Shown: positions 58,066-64,000 of the stretch, piece after piece
Layout: every line of letters starts with the position of its first letter
Numbering within the stretch: position 1 is the stretch's first letter
Assembly (NCBI RefSeq): GCF_001045555.1
Contig: NZ_LFBU01000001.1
Coordinates: 2,356,001 to 2,420,000, forward strand
From: Marinobacter subterrani
GTDB taxonomy: Bacteria; Pseudomonadota; Gammaproteobacteria; Pseudomonadales; Oleiphilaceae
Direction: 5' to 3'
Length of the DNA: 64,000 nt
Program-made: the position numbers and the translations under genes
Notes under the pieces: generated by a model
Seen by the model: only the letters and a program-made list of their open reading frames with translations
Databases searched by the model: none
What the model was told of the DNA's origin: nothing

Positions 58066-58392
58066 TTAATACACCTGCCACCAGAACAACCGCGAGCGTT
58101 CCATACATCGACAGAAAAGGGACAAGACACCACGTTTGCCACAACTTTGGCAGCGGAACATCTGGGTCACCCAACGTCGATGCTCGCTTGTGGCAGAAAC
58201 GAGACGACCGACAAGCGCCTCTGACCAGATCTGGCTGATACTGGAAAGACTGCCAGAATGTGTCGCGACTCGTTGTTCTATCTTCTTGGCATAACGAAAG
58301 CCCGTGGTCACTATCATAAGGATGAAAAACAGGCTTAGCAGGATACCTCCTGCCACCACATACGCTGCGAAGATTCGCCATTCCTCACTCAC
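58066..58392 (-). CDS. Uncharacterised single-pass membrane protein, possible immunity protein
   Basis: 108 residues with a GTG start overlapping the end of the upstream effector-like frame by 8 bases. One membrane helix (about 8-30, IFAAYVVAGGILLSLFFILM), then a cytoplasmic part with three cysteines (CQSCGK, CRC). The C-terminal 30 residues look unlike a folded domain, so a frameshift near residue 75 is possible. Its position directly after the candidate effector suggests an immunity role, by analogy with type VI secretion modules only. Confidence 0.4.
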   Translation of the reverse strand: MSEEWRIFAAYVVAGGILLSLFFILMIVTTGFRYAKKIEQRVATHSGSLSSISQIWSEALVGRLVSATSEHRRWVTQMFRCQSCGKRGVLSLFCRCMERSRLFWWQVY

Positions 58393-58976
58393 CGTTGCGC
58401 ACCTCGTATATCATTTCTCCCGCGGCCGCTCCCATATCCCCGATTGTTTTTCCACCGATGGCGCTGCCCACTCCTGCAGCTATGATTCCACACGCTACGC
58501 CGCCCACCCCAGCAGTGCCGATGCCTACTGCCACGCAGAGTAACGGAGCTACCAAGGCTCCCGCCGTGCCGACCGCAGCTGAGCCAGCAAATCGCAAAGA
58601 CTCGGTTAGCCCAACTTGCTCACATTCATTCGCTCGCCCAGTCGAACACGCCTCGTAAATCTTGTACCCAGCCAGCCCGGCATCCAATACCACAACCAAT
58701 CGCCCGGCGTTGCTCGTAAAATTCCGGAACGTTCAGCCTACCGTGTTTTCTGAAGGTATTCTGATACAGCGCCTCAATGTCCTTCAGTGTCGCGTTAATG
58801 CTCTTGATCTGTTGGCCAATCATCGCCGCGCCTGCACCCATGCCGGTTGCGGCATTCACCGTCATCAGTTCCCCTGGCAAAACTCGGTTGCCCAGCCCCG
58901 GATTCAGACGCTCAAAATTGTCAGGTTTCGCAGATGCATCACCATAAAGCCGAGACAACAGCTCGTTGCGGCTCAT
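58385..58976 (-). pseudogene. Frameshifted candidate effector downstream of PAAR
   Basis: Two overlapping frames make one protein. The first (58976 to about 58720) starts MSRNELLSRLYGDASAKPDN and has a LysM-like piece (FERLNPGLGNRVLPGELMTV). The second (about 58716 to 58385) continues RLVVVLDAGLAGYKIYEACS and ends in glycine-zipper membrane helices (VGIGTAGVGGVACGIIAAGV). One base change near 58717-58722 would join them. Upstream, the same frame stays open through the PAAR stop (REVSTTHPDADDNRDLSEPG), so PAAR and effector may once have been a single chain. No catalytic motif is recognised. Membrane-inserting toxicity is a guess from the helices. Confidence 0.5.
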
Positions 58977-59047
58977 TGGTTCGTGAACAACATGGAATCC
59001 GGGCTCACTCAGATCCCGATTGTCGTCGGCGTCAGGATGAGTTGTGC

Positions 59048-59440
59048 TTACCTCTCTGGCGTTGCCTGAACAGACTCCCCGGCAGTCGCTGAAGATACTG
59101 TTGCTTTCGGGGTGACGGGGGATACTCCCGAAAATGGCGCAGGCGTGTGAGTATCACCAATCACCACAGACCCCGACCCAATCGTCACGCCACCACAGGA
59201 AATAGCGCCACCGGTCACGGCGGCCGGCTTGCCATTGATCATGACCGTTGCCGAACCACCGGTGATAGTCCGGGGATGGGGTGGATGCTTCGGTTTGGAG
59301 TGGGGTGCCAGCGGGTCGCCCACGCGGGCAGCGGGCTTGCCGTCAATCAGTACATCCGGGGAGCCAGCAATCACTGGCGTGGGCGGAAAACCTTCGTGGT
59401 CGGAGCCGAGGTCTCCGAGCAGGACGATTGCTTTACTCAT
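59048..59440 (-). CDS. PAAR-domain protein (type VI secretion spike tip)
   Basis: 130 residues. PAAR repeats are visible: DLGSDHEGFPPTPVIAGSPD, VLIDGKPAARVGDPLAPHSK, TITGGSATVMINGKPAAVTG, DAISCGG-like GAISCGGVTIGSGSVVIGD, with His/Cys positions for zinc. PAAR proteins cap the VgrG spike and carry effectors. The last 25 residues are Ser/Thr/Ala-rich and lead into the frame of the next gene. No other type VI genes are in the window, so this is an orphan module. Confidence 0.88.
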   Translation of the reverse strand: MSKAIVLLGDLGSDHEGFPPTPVIAGSPDVLIDGKPAARVGDPLAPHSKPKHPPHPRTITGGSATVMINGKPAAVTGGAISCGGVTIGSGSVVIGDTHTPAPFSGVSPVTPKATVSSATAGESVQATPER

Positions 59441-59482
59441 GTCGCTTCCTTTGCGTTTGGTTGAGCCTTCCTGGCTCTGTGA

Positions 59483-59899
59483 GTGGACAGGCGCAGTTTA
59501 TACGGAAGCGCTCGCCCGGCCAAATGCTGTGTTTACATCAACGGCCTGCCGCTGGTGGTGTTCGAGTTCAAAAGCGCCACCCGTGAGAACGCCACGATCC
59601 ACGATGCCTGGAAGCAGCTGACCATTCGCTACGCCCGGGGTATTCCGGAACTGATGAAGTACAACGCCCTGTGCGTGATCAGCGATGGGGTCAACTCCCG
59701 CCTGGGCTCCCTGTTCGCGCCCTACGAGTACTTTTATACCTGGCGCAAGGTGAAATACACCGACTGGAACCAGCGGGAGGATATCAAGGCCGAATTGAAA
59801 GTGGACCTCATCCTGCTATTGGGAAAGCATGGGTACCCGCCCGTCGACCGGGACGAGGTCTACAAGGAAATCTTCGAGCAGGCGGAAAACTTCAAGTAA
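59483..59899 (+). pseudogene. hsdR remnant (type I restriction endonuclease subunit R), internally deleted
   Basis: The frame reads VYINGLPLVVFEFKSATREN, then ATIHDAWKQLTIRY and SPYEY-like LFAPYEYFYTWRKV, which is the N-terminal nuclease region of HsdR (E-x-K in FEFKS). It is then joined to EDIKAELKVDLILLLGKHGY, then PPVDRDEVYKEIFEQAENFK, which is the extreme C terminus. Some 700-800 residues are missing in between, and the true start is lost. Together with the hsdM remnant at 54076 it marks a former type I restriction locus on the plus strand. Confidence 0.75.
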
Positions 59900-60011
59900 T
59901 ACCGGGCAAGGTCGACCTGAAACCGATTGGCGGCCACCCGCTGTTAACTGTAATATCCGCACAGGTTAACCGCCAACCATCAAGAACCTGACCGTCTGAC
60001 GGAGATTTATC

Positions 60012-61364
60012 ATGCGCAATGCCGACCTCGTCGCCCGCGGCCTCAAGACCGTATGGCACCCCTGCACCCAGATGAAAGACCACGAAGGCGCTGTGCCGCT
60101 GGTACCTATCAAGCGGGGCGAAGGGGTCTGGCTGGAAGATTTTGAAGGCAACCGGTTTATCGACGCCGTAAGTTCCTGGTGGGTCAACCTGTTCGGCCAC
60201 GCCAACCCCAGAATCAACGCCGCCATCCAGAAACAGATTGGCGAGCTGGAGCATGTCATCCTGGCCGGCTTTACCCATGAGCCGGTAGTCAACCTGTCCG
60301 AACGGCTGATCGAGGTTACCCCGCCCGGCCTGAACAAGGTGTTTTACGCCGACAACGGCTCCTCCGCCATTGAGGCGGCACTCAAGATGAGCTTCCACTA
60401 CTGGAAGAACCAGGGCAAACCGGCCAAGAAAAACTTCGTGAACCTGAGCAACAGCTACCACGGTGAAACCCTGGGCGCCCTCGCTCTCGGCGATGTCTCG
60501 CTCTACAAGGACACCTATCAGCCGCTCCTGATGGAAGTACTGACAGCCCCCTCGCCAGACGCCTACAACAAGGAACCGGGCGAAACCGACGAAGTCTACG
60601 CCCTGCGCCAGTTCGAGGCCATGGAGAAGCTGCTGGCGGAAAAGCACGACGAAATCTGTGCCGTGGTGGTGGAACCACTGATCCAGTGCGCCGGCGGTAT
60701 GCGCATGCACCACCCCATCTACCACACCAAACTGCGGGACGCCTGCGACCGTTACGGGGTGCACCTGATTGCCGATGAGATCGCCGTCGGCTTCGGCCGT
60801 ACCGGCACCCTGTTCGCCTGCGAACAGTCGGGTATCACGCCGGATTTCATGTGTCTCTCCAAAGGGCTGACCGCCGGCTACCTGCCGCTGTCCGTGGTGC
60901 TAACCACCGATGAGGTCTACAACGCCTTCTACGACGACTACGAAACCCTCAAGGCCTTCCTGCACAGCCACAGCTACACCGGCAACCCCATCGGCTGCGC
61001 CGTGGCCCTGGCCACCCTGGACATCTTCCGGGACGACAACATCATCGAGAGCAACAAGCGGCTGTCCGCCTGCATGGCCGACTCGGTCGCCCACCTGGCG
61101 GACCACCCCAACGTGGGCGACATCCGCCAGCACGGCATGACCCTGGCGGTGGAGATGGTGAAGGACAAAGCCTCGAAAACCCCGTTCCCCTGGCAGGAGC
61201 GCCGGGGCATCCGGGTTTATCAGCACGCATTGACGCGCCAGGCCTTGCTTCGCCCCCTGGGTAATGTGGTTTACTTCATGCCGCCTTACGTGATCACCGA
61301 AGAACAGATTCGCCACCTCGCCCAGGTTGCAACAGAAGGCATAGAGATCGCGGTTCGGGACTGA
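60012..61364 (+). CDS. bioA: Adenosylmethionine-8-amino-7-oxononanoate aminotransferase
   Basis: 450 residues. N-terminal VWHPCTQMKDHE is diagnostic of BioA. FVNLSNSYHGETLGALALGD near residue 145, LIADEIAVGFGRTGTLFACE near 255, and the PLP lysine in MCLSKGLTAGYLPLSVVLTT near 285. It transfers an amino group from SAM to make 7,8-diaminononanoate in biotin synthesis. The ATG has GGAG upstream. Here bioA stands apart from other biotin genes and precedes rsmE by 30 bases. Confidence 0.96.
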   Translation: MRNADLVARGLKTVWHPCTQMKDHEGAVPLVPIKRGEGVWLEDFEGNRFIDAVSSWWVNLFGHANPRINAAIQKQIGELEHVILAGFTHEPVVNLSERLIEVTPPGLNKVFYADNGSSAIEAALKMSFHYWKNQGKPAKKNFVNLSNSYHGETLGALALGDVSLYKDTYQPLLMEVLTAPSPDAYNKEPGETDEVYALRQFEAMEKLLAEKHDEICAVVVEPLIQCAGGMRMHHPIYHTKLRDACDRYGVHLIADEIAVGFGRTGTLFACEQSGITPDFMCLSKGLTAGYLPLSVVLTTDEVYNAFYDDYETLKAFLHSHSYTGNPIGCAVALATLDIFRDDNIIESNKRLSACMADSVAHLADHPNVGDIRQHGMTLAVEMVKDKASKTPFPWQERRGIRVYQHALTRQALLRPLGNVVYFMPPYVITEEQIRHLAQVATEGIEIAVRD

Positions 61365-61394
61365 GAACCGCCCCGTAAACCGAGAGATCCGCCC

Positions 61395-62129
61395 ATGCGC
61401 CTACCCCGCATCTACACTGATTCCGCCCTCAACGAGGGCGGCACTGCAGCACTTGATGACAACGCCGCCCAGCACGTAGGCCGAGTACTGCGCATGCAGC
61501 CGGGGCAGGAACTGCGGCTTTTCAACGGCGATGGCAACGACTACCCCGCCACCATCACCAGCGCCAGCAAAAAGAACGTGGAAGTCCAGGTGGGCACTCC
61601 GCAGGCCAACGCCACCGAATCCCCCCTGGAAATCGTCCTCGGCCAGACCCTCTCCAAGGGCGACCGCATGGATTACGCCGTGCAGAAAGCCGTGGAAATG
61701 GGCGTCACCCGCATCGTTCCGCTGACCACCGAACGCTGCGACGTCAAACTGAAAGGTGACCGGGAAGACAAACGCCTGCGCCACTGGCAATCCGTCGCCA
61801 TCAGCGCCGCCGAACAATGCGGCCGCGCCCGCGTACCCGTAATCCTTCCGGTGATGACCATTACCGAGTGGCTGGAACACACCCGGGATTGCGAGGTGCG
61901 CCTGGTCCTGCACCACCGCACCGAGCAGGCCCTGAAAGCCATCACTCCTCCCGAACGCGTTGCCCTCATGATCGGCCCCGAAGGCGGCCTTTCCCCCGAG
62001 GAAATCGCCCAGGCCGAAGACAAAGGCTTCCTGCCGGTCGCCCTCGGCCCACGGGTTTTGCGCACCGAAACCGCTCCGGTGGCGGCCATGGCGCTGTGCC
62101 AGTGGCTTTGGGGTGATATCGGCGGCTGA
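61395..62129 (+). CDS. rsmE: 16S rRNA (uracil-1498-N3)-methyltransferase
   Basis: 244 residues. The N-terminal PUA-like domain has NAAQHVGRVLRMQPGQELRL. The SPOUT domain has VLGQTLSKGDRMDYAVQKAV, then EMGVTRIVPLTTERC, and the trefoil-knot SAM loop MIGPEGGLSPEEIAQAE, then LGPRVLRTETAPVAAM. It methylates U1498 in 16S rRNA. It follows bioA closely and is probably co-transcribed. Confidence 0.95.
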   Translation: MRLPRIYTDSALNEGGTAALDDNAAQHVGRVLRMQPGQELRLFNGDGNDYPATITSASKKNVEVQVGTPQANATESPLEIVLGQTLSKGDRMDYAVQKAVEMGVTRIVPLTTERCDVKLKGDREDKRLRHWQSVAISAAEQCGRARVPVILPVMTITEWLEHTRDCEVRLVLHHRTEQALKAITPPERVALMIGPEGGLSPEEIAQAEDKGFLPVALGPRVLRTETAPVAAMALCQWLWGDIGG

Positions 62130-62250
62130 CCCTCACCGACCGTACCGCCGTCTCGTGCTGGCACCCAAGTCATTGACATACAGGGGGGCGAACAACATTA
62201 TCCTGTTCGGTTTACACGCGGTTGAAGACAACTCTTCATTCGGGGGCTGG

Positions 62251-62356
62251 GTTTCGGAGGGGGCTCTCCAAAACTGTGCGGAGCCATGGATGGCGGAGCC
62301 CAAGCGTCACAGGGACGTGCCGCCAGGAGCGTGTTTTGGAGAGCCCCCTCCGAAAC
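62251..62356. repeat. Nested hairpin repeat element, copy 4 (after rsmE)
   Basis: Outer arms of 24 bases (62251-62274 and 62333-62356) are perfectly complementary. Inside are GCCAT-GG-ATGGC at 62283-62294 and a CAC-AGGG-ACGTG segment. It has the same plan as copies 1-3 with unrelated arm sequence. It lies between rsmE and the DUF445 gene. Confidence 0.85.
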
Positions 62357-62399
62357 ACAGCGAACTCCCAAATACCAGAAAATAAACGCGAGTATCAGG

Positions 62400-63629
62400 A
62401 TGACAAGCCTGCTAAGCACCCAAGAATTCTGGCAATACCTCAGCATCCCGGTGATTGCCGCCCTGATTGGCTGGAGCACCAACTGGCTTGCCATCAAGAT
62501 GACCTTCTACCCCCTGGAATTCATCGGCAAACCACCGCTCCTTGGCTGGCAGGGCATCATCCCGTCAAAAGCCCGAAAAATGGCGGCCATCAGCGTTGAC
62601 GCCACCATCGCCAAAATCGGCACGGTACGGGAAATTTTCCAGCAGATTGATCCGAAAGTCCTCGCCACCCACATCGTCTACTCGGTCGACCCACGCATCG
62701 AAGAATACGTGGACGAAATGATGCTGAAGGAATACCCCACCTTCTGGGAAAACCTGCCGGCCTCTGCCCGGAAAATGGTTTACGACCGGGTGCGCCGGTC
62801 CACGCCGCAACTGGTGGACAACCTCGTTGAAGACGTGTCTGACAACATCGAGGACCTGCTCGACATCAAGGGCATGGTGATCGAACGCCTGGCCAGCGAC
62901 AAAAGGCTGCTTAACAGGATTTTCCTCGAATGTGGCGAAGTCGAGTTCCGGTTCATCATCAACTCCGGCCTCTATTTCGGTTTCCTGTTCGGCCTGGTTC
63001 AAATGGCTGTCTGGTATGTTTACCCGATGTGGTGGGTGCTGCCCTTCTTCGGCCTGCTCGTGGGCTGGGCCACCAACTGGATTGCCCTCAACGTCATCTT
63101 CCGCCCGCTACACCCCAGAAAAGTAGGCCCCTTCCGGATTCAGGGCCTGTTTCTGAAGCGTCAGCCTGCGGTGGCGGAATCCTTCTGCCACATTGTTACC
63201 CACGAAATTCTAACCGTTGGCAACATCATCAACGCCATTCTCGAAGGCCCCAAGGGCGACCGTGCCCGCAACATGGTGAAGAAACACATCAAGCCCCTGG
63301 TGGACGAAACCGCCGGCATGGGCAAGGCGTTGACCCAGGTAGCCTTTGGCCCCACCGGTTTTGCCACCCTGAAAAACCAGGTGGGCGAGAAAGCCATCGA
63401 AATATCCCGGACCTCCTTTAACAACCCGGTCTTCGAGAAAGACCGGGCCCGGGCGGTCGAATCCATCATGGTGGAGCGAATGGTTGCCCTTTCCTCAGAG
63501 GAGTTCCAGGATCTGCTCCGGCCCTGCTTCCAGGAAGATGAAATCAAGCTTATCCTGGTAGGCGCGTTCCTCGGCCTGGCCGCCGGTATCTGCCAACTGG
63601 TCTTCGTGTTCGGAGAATCCTTGCTGTAA
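62400..63629 (+). CDS. DUF445 inner-membrane protein
   Basis: 409 residues from the ATG at 62400 (MTSLLSTQEFWQYL). The frame extends further upstream but would then run through the repeat element, so this start is preferred although its ribosome site is weak. Signature IGWSTNWLAIKMTFYPLEFI near residue 25 is repeated as VGWATNWIALNVIFRPLHPR near 225. Membrane helices lie at both ends and in the middle, and amphipathic helices between. Function unknown. Confidence 0.8.
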   Translation: MTSLLSTQEFWQYLSIPVIAALIGWSTNWLAIKMTFYPLEFIGKPPLLGWQGIIPSKARKMAAISVDATIAKIGTVREIFQQIDPKVLATHIVYSVDPRIEEYVDEMMLKEYPTFWENLPASARKMVYDRVRRSTPQLVDNLVEDVSDNIEDLLDIKGMVIERLASDKRLLNRIFLECGEVEFRFIINSGLYFGFLFGLVQMAVWYVYPMWWVLPFFGLLVGWATNWIALNVIFRPLHPRKVGPFRIQGLFLKRQPAVAESFCHIVTHEILTVGNIINAILEGPKGDRARNMVKKHIKPLVDETAGMGKALTQVAFGPTGFATLKNQVGEKAIEISRTSFNNPVFEKDRARAVESIMVERMVALSSEEFQDLLRPCFQEDEIKLILVGAFLGLAAGICQLVFVFGESLL

Positions 63630-63738
63630 ATTCCCGCGTTAATTCCCGGGCTTAATCTGTGCAAGGGTGCGTCGTACATCTATACTCACCGCGTACCGGT
63701 GTTTCATTTTTCACGACGGCTTTACGCGGAGGCAACGG

Positions 63739-64000
63739 ATGCCAGGTTTTCTCTCCTGGATTTCAGGATTATTCACTACCGCAACGCCCACACCACCCGC
63801 CCCGGAGGCGCGATTGTTCAATCCGTCGCAGGAGACTCCGTCAGGCGATAACCAGGACAGGGCCCCGGAGCTCGCCCAGCAGCTTGAGGAACACCTGTTC
63901 TGCTGGTTGCTGGATGCCGAACCTTCCGCTCTGAGAACCGACTTCTCCGCCAGTGAGGACATACTGGAGGAACTGCACCAGCGTCTGTCCAATAACCGCA
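63739..64000 (+). CDS. Probable HDOD-domain protein, N-terminal part (cut by window edge)
   Basis: 87 complete codons before the right edge, with GGAGG seven bases before the ATG. The first 45 residues are Pro/Ser/Thr-rich. Then come AQQLEEHLFCWLLDAEPSAL and a charged helix. The LFCWLLD segment recalls the N-terminal region of HDOD signalling proteins of marine gammaproteobacteria. The domain itself would lie beyond the window, so the assignment is tentative. Confidence 0.4.
   Translation, partial: MPGFLSWISGLFTTATPTPPAPEARLFNPSQETPSGDNQDRAPELAQQLEEHLFCWLLDAEPSALRTDFSASEDILEELHQRLSNNR

Noticed and set aside
59892..60764. Long minus-strand open frame opposite bioA
   Set aside because: It is antisense to well-supported bioA; the translation has no recognisable domain.
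1..64000. tRNA or rRNA genes
   Set aside because: No cloverleaf-like segment with the conserved GGTTCGA-type arm and CCA context, and no rRNA signature, was seen on either strand.

Overview
The window looks like chromosomal DNA of a marine gammaproteobacterium close to Marinobacter. I infer this from the high GC content, from gene neighbourhoods such as tkt-epd-pgk-fba and metK-ahcY-metF, from a Gac/Rsm-type small RNA, from a DUF6160 surface protein and from an intact LutABC lactate module. No database search was possible, so the genus is an inference.

Layout. 1-16535 (minus) is one uninterrupted reading frame of more than 5,500 codons that runs off the left edge. It encodes a giant two-partner-secretion (TPS) type filamentous adhesin of the LktA-like family, and a LuxR-type regulator gene lies upstream of it. 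17.8-18.07 kb holds a strong candidate CsrB/RsmZ-family regulatory RNA: 13 GGA motifs, several in hairpin loops, and a GacA-like upstream site. A small ComEA-like helix-hairpin-helix protein gene follows. 18.5-23.5 kb is an asparagine/aspartate cluster: XRE regulator, sodium:amino-acid symporter, aspartase and asparaginase. 23.5-27.4 kb is lutABC plus an EamA exporter, joined by four-base overlaps. 27.4-40.4 kb is mixed housekeeping and envelope functions: glyoxalase I, a DUF6160 protein, a flippase-like protein with a phosphoesterase-glycosyltransferase fusion, TrhO, a DsbA-like protein, nitronate monooxygenase, CbpAM and an MFS exporter. 40.4-46.0 kb is central carbon metabolism (fba, pgk, epd, tkt). 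46.2-51.4 kb is the SAM cycle: an ArsR-methyltransferase regulator, metK, ahcY and metF, with matching operator palindromes in front of the regulator and metK. 51.6-53.9 kb is a polar amino-acid ABC transporter.

54.0-59.9 kb is an eroded accessory island. It is bracketed by internally deleted remnants of type I restriction genes (hsdM-like at the left, hsdR-like at the right). It carries a Phd-type antitoxin fused onto the hsdM remnant, a broken excisionase-like antitoxin/PIN toxin pair, a formate/nitrite-family channel, a periplasmic binding protein, and a PAAR protein followed by a frameshifted candidate effector. 60.0-64.0 kb returns to core genes: bioA, rsmE, a DUF445 membrane protein and the start of a probable HDOD protein.

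Four copies of a roughly 100-base nested hairpin element lie between genes (41.56, 48.69, 48.91 and 62.25 kb). Their outer arms differ, but they share an inner CATGGATG/CATCCATG core. A second, shorter hairpin repeat occurs at 42.89 and 51.44 kb. The most interesting items are the Rsm-type RNA, the nested hairpin family, the SAM-cycle operators, the degenerate phosphoesterase-glycosyltransferase fusion, and the decayed restriction/toxin/PAAR island.
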